Positions 1-8,381 of a DNA stretch of 64,000 bases are shown here, in pieces. Positions within the stretch are counted from its first letter, which is position 1; each line of letters opens with the position of its first letter. The notes beneath the pieces are model-generated. The model had not been told where the DNA came from. It made no database searches and worked only from the letters and a program-made list of their open reading frames with translations. Source of the DNA: Streptomyces flavofungini (GTDB lineage Bacteria; Actinomycetota; Actinomycetes; Streptomycetales; Streptomycetaceae); the NCBI RefSeq assembly GCF_014650815.1, contig NZ_BMVR01000002.1:1-64000 (forward strand), given 5' to 3'. The translations under genes were made by a program, and so were the position numbers.

Positions 1-54
1 CACCGGGCGACGCGGGGCAGCCGCAAGCACCGGGCGACGCGGGGCAGCCGCAAG
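1..54. repeat. 27-bp direct repeat, two copies
   Basis: Bases 1-27 and 28-54 are identical and a third decayed copy begins at 55. In the frame that couples to the next gene each unit encodes PGDAGQPQA. The array may extend to the left of the window. Confidence 0.9.
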
Positions 55-89
55 CGCCGGGTGAGCTGAAGGGGCTGGGGCGGCGATGA
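1..89 (+). CDS. C-terminal end of an upstream gene (partial)
   Basis: The frame read from base 3 is open and stops at TGA 87-89, overlapping the next ATG (86-88) as ATGA, which is typical of translational coupling. The visible peptide holds two copies of a nine-residue unit, PGDAGQPQA, encoded by 27-bp repeats (1-27 and 28-54), then a short basic tail. No domain is visible. Its coupling to a CdsA-like gene and an acyltransferase suggests an upstream lipid gene, perhaps a CDP-alcohol phosphatidyltransferase; that is inference only. The other two frames stop at 62-64 and 67-69 and are less attractive because they lose the overlap. Confidence 0.6.
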   Translation, partial: PGDAGQPQAPGDAGQPQAPGELKGLGRR

Positions 90-949
90 GTCTCGCGATT
101 CTGGTCGGGGAGACGGTCGGGCGGGCCGTGCCGGTGGTGGCCGGGGTGCTCGGCGCCGGGGGCGTGGCCGTGGCGGCGCTGCCGGCGCGGGTGCGGATGC
201 GGGCCGAACTGCGTCGGCGGTGGCGGACCTGGGCGCTGGCGGCGCCGCTGTTCCTGGGGGCGTTCTGGGCGGGCCCGGCGGGCGCGTTCGTGCTCGCGGC
301 GGGGCTCGGGGCGGTCGCGGTCGGCGAGTACGCCCGGATGGCGGCCCTGCCGCGCGGCGAGCGCGCGGTGCTGTGGACGGCGGCGGTACTGCTCCCGGCG
401 GCGGCGTGGGGCGCGCCGGACACCCTCGACGTCCGCACCTTCGGCGCGCTCCTGCTCCTCGCGGCGCTGCCCGCGCTGTTCTCGGGCGACACGGCCCACG
501 GCTTCACCCGCACCGCCCGCGCCGTCTTCGGCCTGCTGTGGATCCCGGTGTCCCTGACCGGCCTGGTCCTGCTCGGCGACACGGCGGTCGCGGTGGGCGT
601 GGCGGTGGCGTTCGGCGACGTGGGCGCGTGGTGCGGCGGCACGGCGCTGGGCCGCAGCGGCCCGCTGTCCCGCCCCCTCTCCCCCCTGTCCCCCCACAAG
701 ACCTGGGCGGGCGTCCTCGGCTCGGCAGCCGCAACGGCCGCCGCCCTGGCCGCGATCGGCGCCTTCACACCCCTGCTCTGGGCCGCGGTCCTCACCGGCG
801 GCGTCCTGGGCGACCTCCTGGAGTCCATGGTGAAACGCGAGGCGGGCGTGAAGGACGCGGGCACCTGGCTCCCGGGCTTCGGCGGCCTCTTGGACCGCGT
901 CGACTCGTTGCTCCTGGCCCTGCTGGTGACGATGGCGGTGACCCTGTGA
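86..949 (+). CDS. CdsA-like phosphatidate cytidylyltransferase
   Basis: A 287-residue polytopic membrane protein. Residues 247-271 carry the CTP_transf_1 signature: S-x3-R-x4-K-D ([11 protein letters not shown]) followed by PGFGGLLDR. This family makes CDP-diacylglycerol from phosphatidate and CTP in the membrane, feeding phospholipid synthesis. The usual His of PGHGG is Phe here (F265), so it is a variant and could be a paralog of the housekeeping cdsA, which in streptomycetes I would expect next to frr. The start ATG overlaps the stop of the gene before it, and its own TGA overlaps the GTG of the next gene, so the three are probably co-translated. Confidence 0.85.
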   Translation: MSLAILVGETVGRAVPVVAGVLGAGGVAVAALPARVRMRAELRRRWRTWALAAPLFLGAFWAGPAGAFVLAAGLGAVAVGEYARMAALPRGERAVLWTAAVLLPAAAWGAPDTLDVRTFGALLLLAALPALFSGDTAHGFTRTARAVFGLLWIPVSLTGLVLLGDTAVAVGVAVAFGDVGAWCGGTALGRSGPLSRPLSPLSPHKTWAGVLGSAAATAAALAAIGAFTPLLWAAVLTGGVLGDLLESMVKREAGVKDAGTWLPGFGGLLDRVDSLLLALLVTMAVTL

Positions 950-2250
950 GCACGCCGACAGCAAGCAAGTTTCAGCCCGTCCGGCGCTTGAGGACGAGCC
1001 GCGGAGCGGCGATCCGGCGGGGGCCTGTCCCACCCGCACGGGACACCCGCCTCCGGGGGTCCCCCGGTTTCGGGAAGGGGCGGGACCGGGGATGGCGCAG
1101 CGCGGCGCTCCTGCGCCGAGCCCTCTGGTGGACCCTCCTCACCCTCACCGGCGGCGTCTCCCGCCGCGGCCACCTCCCCCGGGGCGGCTGCGTGGTCGTG
1201 GCCAACCACACGTCCCACGCGGACACGGCGGCCCTGCTCGCGGCCCTGGACGCGACCCACGCCCCCACGATCGCCGCAGCCGCGGACTACTGGTTCGCCT
1301 CCCCCTGGCGAAGCCGCGTCTGCTCCCGCCTGGCCGCAGGCTTCCCCGTACGCCGCACGGGCGGCGGAATGGACGACCTGCTGGCCCGGACGGGCGCCCT
1401 CCGCGCGGGCCGAGCGGTGGTCCTGTTCCCGGAGGGCACCCGCGCCCGGGCGGGCGAGCTGGGCGCGTTCCACAAGGGCGCCCTGGTCCTGGCCAGGGAG
1501 GCGAACGTCCCCGTGGTCCCCGTGGGCATCGCGGGCACGGACCGCCTCCTGCCCAAGCACGGCAAGCTCCGCCCGTCCCTGGTCCGCGTCCGCATCGGCA
1601 CCCCGCTGCCGCCGACGGCGACCCCGGAGGAGGCCCGCGCGGCGGTGGCGGCGCTGCACCGCCGTACGGCCGAGGAGCCCTTGAGGGACTCCCGCACCCG
1701 CAAGCGCGTCGCCCGCGTCCTGACGAGCCGCTGGGCCCTCCCGCTGGCGTTCGCCTGGGCGTTCGCGGAGGCGTTGAGCTGGCCGCTGATGCCGGAGCTG
1801 CTCCTGGCGATCGTGTGCGTGGCGGTCCCGCGCCGCGCCCTGACGCTGTCCCTGACGGCGCTTGCGGGCACACTGGCGGGCGGCGTACTGGCCCTCCAAC
1901 TGGCCACCTCCGGAACGCACTTGCCGCACCCCCTCACAACGGACCGCATGCGCGCGGAAGTGCACCGGGAGCTGACGGCCGACGCGGCGGCGGCCGTCCG
2001 CGACCAGCCGTGGAACGGCATCCCCTTCAAGGTGTACGCGGCGGAGGCGGGCCACGCCGACGTCCCCACGCCGGACTGGCTGGCCCAGTCGGCCCTCGCG
2101 CGCGGCTCGCGCACCCTGACGGTGGGCCTGGCGTTCGGCGCGTTCGGCTTCCTGGCCCACCGCCTGCGCCGGTTCTACGGCCTGTATCTGGCCCTGCTCG
2201 GCACGGGTTTCACGATCGGCCTGTCGCTGATCGTGCGGAGCTGGACCTGA
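946..2250 (+). CDS. PlsC-type 1-acylglycerol-3-phosphate acyltransferase with membrane tail
   Basis: A 434-residue protein. The acyltransferase core has the catalytic H-x4-D motif (NHTSHAD, His88/Asp93) and the glycerophosphate-binding FPEGTR motif (161-166). A C-terminal part of about 190 residues contains several hydrophobic segments, which is longer than plain PlsC. It should acylate lysophosphatidate at the membrane, making the substrate of the neighbouring CdsA-like enzyme. The GTG start at 946 overlaps the preceding stop as GTGA. No other ATG or GTG exists before the core, so residues about 9-48 are encoded by a copy of the GC-rich repeat family (971-1090), an odd basic extension absent from typical PlsC. 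Confidence 0.85.
   Translation: MSTPTASKFQPVRRLRTSRGAAIRRGPVPPARDTRLRGSPGFGKGRDRGWRSAALLRRALWWTLLTLTGGVSRRGHLPRGGCVVVANHTSHADTAALLAALDATHAPTIAAAADYWFASPWRSRVCSRLAAGFPVRRTGGGMDDLLARTGALRAGRAVVLFPEGTRARAGELGAFHKGALVLAREANVPVVPVGIAGTDRLLPKHGKLRPSLVRVRIGTPLPPTATPEEARAAVAALHRRTAEEPLRDSRTRKRVARVLTSRWALPLAFAWAFAEALSWPLMPELLLAIVCVAVPRRALTLSLTALAGTLAGGVLALQLATSGTHLPHPLTTDRMRAEVHRELTADAAAAVRDQPWNGIPFKVYAAEAGHADVPTPDWLAQSALARGSRTLTVGLAFGAFGFLAHRLRRFYGLYLALLGTGFTIGLSLIVRSWT
971..1090 (+). repeat. GC-rich repeat family copy inside the acyltransferase frame
   Basis: The stretch holds the module TCAGCCCGTCCGGCGCTTGA (972-991), then GGACGAG, a GCGGAGCG block, a GGGGGTCC block and GGGAAGGGGCGGGA. The same blocks in the same order occur in the MFS-serA gap (12572-12700). 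Partial copies lie near 14500, 51955, 54001 and 63197. Confidence 0.75.
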
Positions 2251-2360
2251 CCGGAGGCACCACACCGAAGACGGCACACCGCCACCTCCCGCACCCGAAA
2301 CGAAGCCAAATCCCGCACCGCCCCCTGTCCGCCCCCGCCCCCGCGCGGCACACTCGGCTC

Positions 2361-3092
2361 ATGCCTGATACCGAACAGAGCAAGCCGGAGACCGGACACC
2401 CCGAAGAGCGCTGGACCCCGATCCACGGGCAGCCCTACCGCTCCATCCCCTACCGCCCGGCGCGGATGCCGGAGGCCGAATCCCTCAGCCAGGCGGCCGA
2501 GTTGAAGGACCGCATGCGGGAGCGCCGCACCGTACGGCAGTTCTCGCCGGACCCGGTGCCGACGCAGGCCGTACGGGACGCCATCGCCTGCGCGGCGACC
2601 GCACCCTCGGGCGCGCACCAGCAGCCGTGGACGTTCGCCCTCGTGCAGGACCCGGAGATACGCCGCCGCATCCGCGAGGCCGCCGAGCACGAGGAGCGCG
2701 TCTCCTACGACGGGCGGCTGGGCGAGGAGTGGCTGGCCGCGCTGCGCCCGCTCGGCACGGACGAGGTGAAGCGGCACCTGACGGACGCGCCCGCACTGAT
2801 CGTCGTCTTCCAGCAGCGCTACTGGCTGGGCGAGGACGGCACGAAGCACAAGCACTACTACGTGGACGAGTCCGTCGGCATCGCCGTCGGCATGCTGCTG
2901 TCCGCGCTGCACCTGTCGGGCCTGGCCGCGCTGGTGCACACGCCGAGCCCGATGCGGTTCCTGTCCCAGGTGCTCGGCCGCCCGGAGAACGAGAAGGCGT
3001 TCGCGGTGGTCCCCGTCGGCTACCCGGCCCCGGACTGCCAGGTCCCCGACCTCGTACGCAAAGCGCTGGACCAGGTCCTCGTGGAGGTGTAG
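2361..3092 (+). CDS. Nitroreductase-fold protein resembling iodotyrosine deiodinase
   Basis: A 243-residue FMN-dependent nitroreductase-fold protein. The N-terminal half has an FMN-binding RRTVRQFS (56-62) and APSGAHQQPW (81-90). The C-terminus ends in PVGYPAP...VPDL..K.LDQ, which closely matches the end of animal iodotyrosine deiodinase as I remember it. The three residues that bind the halotyrosine zwitterion there (Glu, Tyr, Lys spaced 4 and 21) align with E112, Y116 and K137. Reductive dehalogenation of a halotyrosine, or reduction of a related aromatic, is therefore plausible; the true substrate is unknown. It stands alone, with the operator-bearing promoter of the next gene behind it. 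Confidence 0.75.
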   Translation: MPDTEQSKPETGHPEERWTPIHGQPYRSIPYRPARMPEAESLSQAAELKDRMRERRTVRQFSPDPVPTQAVRDAIACAATAPSGAHQQPWTFALVQDPEIRRRIREAAEHEERVSYDGRLGEEWLAALRPLGTDEVKRHLTDAPALIVVFQQRYWLGEDGTKHKHYYVDESVGIAVGMLLSALHLSGLAALVHTPSPMRFLSQVLGRPENEKAFAVVPVGYPAPDCQVPDLVRKALDQVLVEV

Positions 3093-3139
3093 CCGCACCC
3101 GCCCGCACCGCCGCCGACTCCACTCCCGGCTCCACCCCA

Positions 3140-3183
3140 CCTCCGCCTAACCAGTAAAAGACACTTGACTGGTTAGGCGGAGG
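3140..3183. promoter_or_regulatory. Perfect 16-bp inverted repeat, probable operator
   Basis: Arms 3140-3155 and 3168-3183 are perfect reverse complements (inner part CCTAACCAGT / ACTGGTTAGG) around a 12-nt spacer. The right arm overlaps a good -35 box, so a repressor bound here would block the hydrolase promoter. A role as terminator for the nitroreductase gene is possible, but there is no T-run. Confidence 0.6.
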
Positions 3184-3194
3184 CATGCTCGAAT
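3165..3194 (+). promoter_or_regulatory. Candidate promoter of the alpha/beta hydrolase gene
   Basis: TTGACT at 3165-3170 is one base from the -35 consensus. TCGAAT at 3189-3194 (spacer 18) is a weak -10. The start codon follows 42 bases later. Confidence 0.4.
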
Positions 3195-3236
3195 CATCTC
3201 ATCGGCAACCACCTAAAGAGCGATGAGGGGTTAGAG

Positions 3237-4106
3237 ATGAGCACCCAGGTCCACTACCGGTCCGTCCAGGTCCGCGGCCACGAGGTCTTCTACCGCGAGG
3301 CGGGCCCCGCCGACGCCCCCGCCCTACTGCTCCTGCACGGCTTCCCGACCAGCTCGCACATGTTCCGCGACCTCATCCCGCGCCTCGCCGGGCGCTACCG
3401 CGTCATCGCCCCGGACCACCTCGGCTTCGGCCGTTCGGCGACGCCCGCCGCCGCGGACTTCCCGTACACCTTCGCCGAACTCGCCGCCGTCACGGCCGAG
3501 TTCACGCAGCAGATCGGCCTGGACCGGTTCGCGCTGTACGTGCAGGACTACGGCGCCCCGATCGGCCTGCGCCTCGCGCTCGCCCACCCGGAGCGGGTCA
3601 CGGCGATCGTCACGCAGAACGGCAACGCGTACGAGGAGGGGCTCGGCAAGGAGGCGTGGGCGCCCGTGTTCGCGTACATCGCGGCACCGAGCGAGGAGAC
3701 GGCCGGGCCCGTCCGCGCGATCCGCTCCCCCGAGGGCATCAAGTGGCAGTACACGCACGGCGTCCCGGACCCGAGCACGGTCAGCCCCGACGCCTGGGAG
3801 CACGACACGGCCCTGATGGCGCGCGCGGGGCAGGACGGGATCCAGCTCGCCCTCATGGGCGACTACGGCAGCAACATCGACCTCTACCCGGACTTCCAGG
3901 CGTACTTCCGCGCGAGCCGGGTGCCGGTGCTCGCCGTGTGGGGCGGCCACGACGAGATCTTCGTACCCGCCGGGGCGCTCGCCTTCCAGCGCGACCTGCC
4001 CGAGGCGGAGGTCCACCTGCTGCCGACGGGCCACTTCGCCCTGGAGACGCACGCGGCGCAGATCGCGGGCCTGATGGACGACTTCCTCGCCCGGCGGGTG
4101 GGCTGA
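3237..4106 (+). CDS. Alpha/beta hydrolase of the haloalkane dehalogenase/epoxide hydrolase type
   Basis: A 289-residue alpha/beta hydrolase. It has an oxyanion-hole HGFP (34-37), the nucleophile elbow VQDYGAP with Asp104 in place of Ser, an acid in GGHDE (Asp239) and the catalytic His in TGHF (His266). An Asp nucleophile is typical of haloalkane dehalogenases and epoxide hydrolases. The residue after the nucleophile is Tyr rather than the halide-binding Trp of known dehalogenases, so epoxide or another ester-forming chemistry is as likely. ATG 3237 follows the ribosome-binding stretch GAGGGGTTAGAG. The gene appears controlled by the palindrome at 3140-3183; no regulator gene adjoins it. Confidence 0.8.
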   Translation: MSTQVHYRSVQVRGHEVFYREAGPADAPALLLLHGFPTSSHMFRDLIPRLAGRYRVIAPDHLGFGRSATPAAADFPYTFAELAAVTAEFTQQIGLDRFALYVQDYGAPIGLRLALAHPERVTAIVTQNGNAYEEGLGKEAWAPVFAYIAAPSEETAGPVRAIRSPEGIKWQYTHGVPDPSTVSPDAWEHDTALMARAGQDGIQLALMGDYGSNIDLYPDFQAYFRASRVPVLAVWGGHDEIFVPAGALAFQRDLPEAEVHLLPTGHFALETHAAQIAGLMDDFLARRVG

Positions 4107-4120
4107 CGCGGATACGTCAC

Positions 4121-4155
4121 CGCCCCCGGCCGGGGTGGGGCCCGGGCCGGGGGCG
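4121..4155. terminator. GC-rich hairpin between convergent genes
   Basis: Arms CGCCCCCGGCC (4121-4131) and GGCCGGGGGCG (4145-4155) are perfect. It lies just after the hydrolase stop, without a T-run, as is common for actinobacterial terminators. Confidence 0.6.
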
Positions 4156-4166
4156 GGGGTCAGGGT

Positions 4167-4195
4167 GGCGTCGGGCCGGGGCGAGGCCCGACGCC
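4167..4195. terminator. Second hairpin, before the pruA stop
   Basis: Arms GGCGTCGGGCC (4167-4177) and GGCCCGACGCC (4185-4195) pair around a 7-nt loop, 9 bases from the end of pruA. Together with the hairpin at 4121-4155 it probably ends both convergent transcripts. Confidence 0.6.
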
Positions 4196-4204
4196 GGTCG
4201 GGGG

Positions 4205-5836
4205 TCAGCCCATGTGCGGGTAGCCGTACTCGGTCGGCGGGACCAGCGTCTCCTTGATGGCGCGGGTCAGGGTCCAGCGCTGCAGGTTCTGCGGGGCGCC
4301 GGCCTTGTCGTTGGTGCCGGAGGCACGGCCGCCGCCGAAGGGCTGCTGGCCGACGACGGCGCCGGTCGACTTGTCGTTGATGTAGAAGTTGCCCGCGGCG
4401 TAGCGGAGCTTCTCCATCGTGTACGCGGCGGCCGCGCGGTCGCCCGCGATGACCGAGCCGGTGAGGGCGTAGTCCGACGCCGACTCCATCTGGGTCAGCA
4501 TGTCGTCGTACTTGTCGTCCTCGTAGACGTGCACGGCGAGGAACGGGCCGAAGTACTCGGTCTTGAAGACCTCGTTCTCCGGGTCCGCGCACTCGACGAC
4601 GGTCGGCCGCACGAAGTAGCCGACGGAGTCGTCGTACGTGCCGCCCGCGACGATCGTGCAGGAGTCGTCCGCCTTGGCGCGGTCGATGGCCGCCTTGTTC
4701 TTGGCGAACGCGCGGTCGTCGATGACGGCGCCGATGAAGTTCGACAGGTCGGTGACGTCACCCATCTTGATGCCGTCGACCTCGGCCGCGAACTCCTCCT
4801 TGAAACCGGAGTTCCAGATCGAGGCCGGGACGTAGGCGCGCGAGGTGGCGGAGCACTTCTGGCCCTGGAACTCGAAGGAGCCGCGGGTCAGCGCGGTCTT
4901 CAGGATGGCGCGGTCGGCGCTCGGGTGCGCGACGACGAAGTCCTTGCCGCCGGTCTCGCCGACCAGACGCGGGTACGTGCGGTACTTGGCGATGTTCTCG
5001 CCGACCGTCTTCCACAGGTGCTGGAAGGTCGGCGTCGAGCCGGTGAAGTGGATGCCCGCGAGGTCACGGTGGTGCAGGGCGACCTCGGAGACCGCGATGC
5101 CGTCACCGGTGACGAGGTTGATGACGCCCTTGGGCAGGCCCGCCTCCTCCAGGAGCTGCATGAGAAGCACGGCGGCGTGCGTCTGCGTCGGGGACGGCTT
5201 CCACACGACCACGTTGCCCATCAGGGCCGGGGCGGTGGGCAGGTTGCCCGCGATGGCCGTGAAGTTGAACGGCGTGATCGCGTAGACGAAGCCCTCGAGC
5301 GGACGGTGGTCCAGGCGGTTCCAGACGCCCGTGGAGTTCGCCGGGGGCTGCTCGGCGAGCAGGTCGCGGGCGTACTTCACGTTGAAGCGCCAGAAGTCGA
5401 CGAGCTCGCAGGGAGTGTCGATCTCGGCCTGCTGGGCGGTCTTGGACTGGCCGAGCATGGTGGAGGCGGCCAGCGTCTCGCGCCACGTCGTGGACAGCAG
5501 CTCGGCGGCGCGCAGGATGATCGCGGCACGGTCGTCGAACGACATCGCGCGCCACGCCGGAGCGGCGGCCAGGGCGGCGTCGATCGCGTCCTGGGCGTCC
5601 TGCTGGGTGGCGCCGCGGCCGGTGCCGATGACGGCCTGGTGATTGTGCGGCTGCACGACCTGGAAGGGCTCGCCGCCGCCGAGGCGCTTCACGCCGCCGA
5701 TCGTCATCGGCAGCTCGATCGGGTTCTCGGACAGCTCCTTGAGCTTGGTCTCGAGCCGGGCGCGCTCCGGGGAGCCGGGGGCGTAGCCGTGGACCGGCTC
5801 ATTGACCGGGGCGGGGACCTGGGTCACAGCGTCCAT
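4205..5836 (-). CDS. pruA: 1-pyrroline-5-carboxylate dehydrogenase
   Basis: A 543-residue aldehyde dehydrogenase-fold enzyme that oxidises pyrroline-5-carboxylate (as glutamate semialdehyde) to glutamate with NAD. Characteristic stretches include the FTGSTPTFQHLW cofactor loop, LVGETGGKDF around the general-base Glu, GQKCSATSRAYV with the catalytic Cys, and a C-terminal PFGGGRASGTNDKAG. It is the monofunctional form usual in actinobacteria. ATG 5836 has AAAGGAG 11 bases upstream. It lies 50 bases downstream of proline dehydrogenase on the same strand, so the two form the proline-to-glutamate operon. Confidence 0.95.
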   Translation of the reverse strand: MDAVTQVPAPVNEPVHGYAPGSPERARLETKLKELSENPIELPMTIGGVKRLGGGEPFQVVQPHNHQAVIGTGRGATQQDAQDAIDAALAAAPAWRAMSFDDRAAIILRAAELLSTTWRETLAASTMLGQSKTAQQAEIDTPCELVDFWRFNVKYARDLLAEQPPANSTGVWNRLDHRPLEGFVYAITPFNFTAIAGNLPTAPALMGNVVVWKPSPTQTHAAVLLMQLLEEAGLPKGVINLVTGDGIAVSEVALHHRDLAGIHFTGSTPTFQHLWKTVGENIAKYRTYPRLVGETGGKDFVVAHPSADRAILKTALTRGSFEFQGQKCSATSRAYVPASIWNSGFKEEFAAEVDGIKMGDVTDLSNFIGAVIDDRAFAKNKAAIDRAKADDSCTIVAGGTYDDSVGYFVRPTVVECADPENEVFKTEYFGPFLAVHVYEDDKYDDMLTQMESASDYALTGSVIAGDRAAAAYTMEKLRYAAGNFYINDKSTGAVVGQQPFGGGRASGTNDKAGAPQNLQRWTLTRAIKETLVPPTEYGYPHMG

Positions 5837-5886
5837 GAGTTCCGTAACTCCTTTGTGCGGGGGAAATCTGGCGGCCGGGGGCGGGC

Positions 5887-6867
5887 TCAGCCCTTGGTGA
5901 GGACCGAACGGGCGAAGAACAGCAGGTTCGCCGGCTTCTCCGCGAGACGGCGCATGAAATAGCCGTACCAGTCGGTTCCGTAGGCGGTGTACACGCGCAT
6001 CCGGTGGCCCTCGGCGGCGAGCCGCAGGTGCTCGTCGCTGCGGATGCCGTACAGCATCTGGAATTCGTACTCGTCCAGTTTGCGCCCGGCGCGGCGCGCG
6101 AGCTCCTGGGTGATGGCGATGAGCCGCGGGTCGTGGGACCCGATCATCGGGTAGCCGGAGCCGTCCATCAGGATCTTCAGGATCCGGACGTACGCCTTGT
6201 CGATCTCGGCCTTGTCCTGGTACGCGACGGCGGCGGGCTCCTTGTAGGCGCCCTTGACGACCCGTACGCGGCTGCCGTTCGCGGCCAGGCGGCGGGCGTC
6301 GTCCTCGGTGCGGAACAGGTACGACTGGATGACGCAGCCGGTCTGCGGGAAGTCCTTCCGCAGCTCCTCGTGGATGGCGAACATCGAGTCGAGGGTGGTG
6401 TGGTCCTCGGCGTCGAGGGTGACGGTGGTGCCGATCGCGGCGGCGGCCTCCACGACGGGGCGGACGTTGGCGAGGGCGAGCTCGTGGCCGTCCTGGAATT
6501 GTTCCGCGGACCCGGAGGGCCCCCCGTTGAGGGTGGTGGTGGCAGACGGGAGGGCTTGTCCGAACATCGACAGCTTCACGGACATCTCGGCCTTGGTGCC
6601 GAGGCCGAGGTCCTTGAGCCGGTCGATCAGCTCCAGGTAGGCGTCGCGCGCGGCGTGGGACTGCTCGACGGTGGTGATGTCCTCGCCCACCACGTCCAGG
6701 GTGACCTCAAGGCCCTTGTCGGCGGCGTCGACGACGATCGGGACCACCTGGTCGACCGTCTCACCGGCGATGAACCGGTCGACGACCTGCTTGGTGCCCG
6801 GCGCCGCCGACACGAAACGGCGCATCTGGTCACTGCGCGACGCGGCAAGGATCACGGGACCCAGCAC
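5887..6867 (-). CDS. Proline dehydrogenase (monofunctional)
   Basis: A 326-residue FAD-dependent TIM-barrel enzyme that oxidises proline to pyrroline-5-carboxylate and passes electrons to the membrane. The protein shows the ProDH-type strand sequences MSVKLSMFG, TLDAEDHTTLD, RVVKGAYKEP, GSHDPRLI and EFQMLYGIR, with the flavin-contacting RMRVYTAYGTDW near the end. GTG 6867 is chosen because GGAGG lies 5 bases upstream and the protein then starts MLGPVILAASR, as in related enzymes; the frame is open 22 codons further. It is co-transcribed with pruA and faces the PucR gene divergently. Confidence 0.92.
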   Translation of the reverse strand: MLGPVILAASRSDQMRRFVSAAPGTKQVVDRFIAGETVDQVVPIVVDAADKGLEVTLDVVGEDITTVEQSHAARDAYLELIDRLKDLGLGTKAEMSVKLSMFGQALPSATTTLNGGPSGSAEQFQDGHELALANVRPVVEAAAAIGTTVTLDAEDHTTLDSMFAIHEELRKDFPQTGCVIQSYLFRTEDDARRLAANGSRVRVVKGAYKEPAAVAYQDKAEIDKAYVRILKILMDGSGYPMIGSHDPRLIAITQELARRAGRKLDEYEFQMLYGIRSDEHLRLAAEGHRMRVYTAYGTDWYGYFMRRLAEKPANLLFFARSVLTKG

Positions 6868-6898
6868 GGGCACCTCCACGGGAGTACGAGCGAGTGCC

Positions 6899-6933
6899 GT
6901 ACCGACAATTTTGCGACAAAACCGGTACGACAC
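6899..6933. promoter_or_regulatory. Candidate operator upstream of proline dehydrogenase
   Basis: GTACCG (6899-6904) and CGGTAC (6923-6928) form an inverted repeat that encloses CGACAA at 6903-6908 and 6914-6919, and CGACAC follows at 6928-6933. It lies 32 bases before the dehydrogenase start and within the gap shared with the pucR-like gene, so it is a natural site for that regulator. This rests on pattern only. Confidence 0.3.
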
Positions 6934-7113
6934 GGAGAACCACCGTGAAACTTATGGATCCCTCCGACCCTGGGCCATCGACACCTGTCACGCATCCGTG
7001 GGCTGGATCTCAGACATATGTATGAGGGGCGGGCGGGACTGCGTGACAATGGGTTCCGGACGGGCCCGGGACGGGCTTCGTACGGCACGGGCGCGAGCGA
7101 AGGGCGGCAGCGG

Positions 7114-8328
7114 GTGAAAGGCGACTACCAGGAACTGGTCGACGAGATCTCGACCCTGCTCGGCGCGCCCGCCACGCTGGAGAACCGCGACTTCGAGCTG
7201 ATCGCCTTCGGCGCGCACGACGGCGGCGACGGCCTCGACGCCCCCGACCTCGACCCGGTCCGGACCCGCTCGATCCTCACGCGCCGCTCCACCGCCCAGG
7301 TCCGCGCCTGGTTCGAGAGCTTCGGCATCACCCGCGCGACCCGCCCGGTCCGCATCCCGCCCACCCCGGAGGAGGGCGTGCACCGCGGCCGGGTCTGTCT
7401 TCCGGTACGCCATCGGGGGTTCGCCCTGGGCTACGTCTGGCTGCTCGACGACGAGCCGGGCCCCACGGACGCGCAGCTCACCGCCGCCATGGAGGTGGCC
7501 GCGCGGATCGGGGCGCTGCTCGCCGAGGAGGTGCGGGCGGGCGCCGACCTCACCCGGGAGTTCCGGGCGGCCCTGACGGCGGAGCGCGGCTGGCAGCGGG
7601 ACATGACGGTGGCGGCGCTGCGCACGGCCCTCGGCCCGCGCGCGGACGGGCCGCACGTGCTGGTGTGCGTGGCGCCCTGGCACACCCCCGGCGCCCGCCG
7701 CCGCTCCGGCAGCGGACCGGGCGGCGACTCCGGGCCCGACCCGATCGCCGACCCGGACGACGCGCCCGCGCTGCGGACGGTGCCGGGGGCGGCGGCGCTG
7801 TGCACGGTGCCGTGGGCCGGCGGGGCGGCCCTCGGCGTCCTGGTGCGGCTGCGGTCGGCGGACGCCCTGACGCCCGCGCTGACGGTGGCCGCGCGGCTCG
7901 CGGAGTCGGCGGGGCCGGGCGCCGCGGCCGGAGTGGCCGGGGCGCGGCGGGGGCTCGACGACCTCGGGGCGGCCTGGGGCGAGGCGACGGCGGCGGCGCG
8001 GGCGGCGCTCGCCGAACCGCGGTTCGCGCCGCTCGCGCGCTGGTCGGACATCGGGCCGTACCGCCTGCTCACGGCGCTCCCCCCGGAGGCGGCGCGCGAC
8101 GCGGCGGCCCGCGAACTGCTCTCCCCCACCCATCGCGAACTGGCCCGCACGGCCGAGGTGTTCCTCGACCGCGCGGGCCAGGCGGGGCGCGCGGCGGCCG
8201 AGTTGGGCATCCACCGCCAGACCCTCTACTACCGCCTCTCCCGCGTGGAGCAGCTCACCAAGCTGGACCTGGACGAGGGCGAGGACCGCCTCCTGCTGCA
8301 CATGATCCTCAAGGCGTCCCGCCTGTAG
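7114..8328 (+). CDS. PucR-family regulator, probable proline-catabolism activator
   Basis: A 404-residue regulator. The N-terminal and middle parts look like the PucR sensory and GGDEF-like region; the C-terminus has the PucR/CdaR helix-turn-helix ([20 protein letters not shown]). GTG 7114 is chosen because it gives [13 protein letters not shown] with a GAAGGG ribosome-binding site; an in-frame ATG exists at 7018. It is divergent from the proline dehydrogenase-pruA operon, which is where PucR-type activators of that operon usually sit, so it likely senses proline or a product. Its stop codon lies in the first unit of a 16-bp triple repeat. Confidence 0.88.
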   Translation: MKGDYQELVDEISTLLGAPATLENRDFELIAFGAHDGGDGLDAPDLDPVRTRSILTRRSTAQVRAWFESFGITRATRPVRIPPTPEEGVHRGRVCLPVRHRGFALGYVWLLDDEPGPTDAQLTAAMEVAARIGALLAEEVRAGADLTREFRAALTAERGWQRDMTVAALRTALGPRADGPHVLVCVAPWHTPGARRRSGSGPGGDSGPDPIADPDDAPALRTVPGAAALCTVPWAGGAALGVLVRLRSADALTPALTVAARLAESAGPGAAAGVAGARRGLDDLGAAWGEATAAARAALAEPRFAPLARWSDIGPYRLLTALPPEAARDAAARELLSPTHRELARTAEVFLDRAGQAGRAAAELGIHRQTLYYRLSRVEQLTKLDLDEGEDRLLLHMILKASRL

Positions 8329-8365
8329 CGGGTCTCATCTGTAGCGGGTTCCGCCTGTAGCGGGT
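8323..8365. repeat. 16-bp tandem repeat spanning the pucR-like stop codon
   Basis: CTGTAGCGGGT occurs at 8323-8333, 8339-8349 and 8355-8365, an exact 16-bp period. The first copy contains the TAG stop of the regulator. The array ends close to the convergent isochorismatase-like gene. Confidence 0.85.
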
Positions 8366-8381
8366 CCCCCTCGGACAGGCC

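Noticed and set aside
3656..5962. A 768-codon plus-strand frame over pruA
   Set aside because: It is the antisense shadow of pruA; Arg/Gly/Val-rich with no domain, a product of high third-position G+C.
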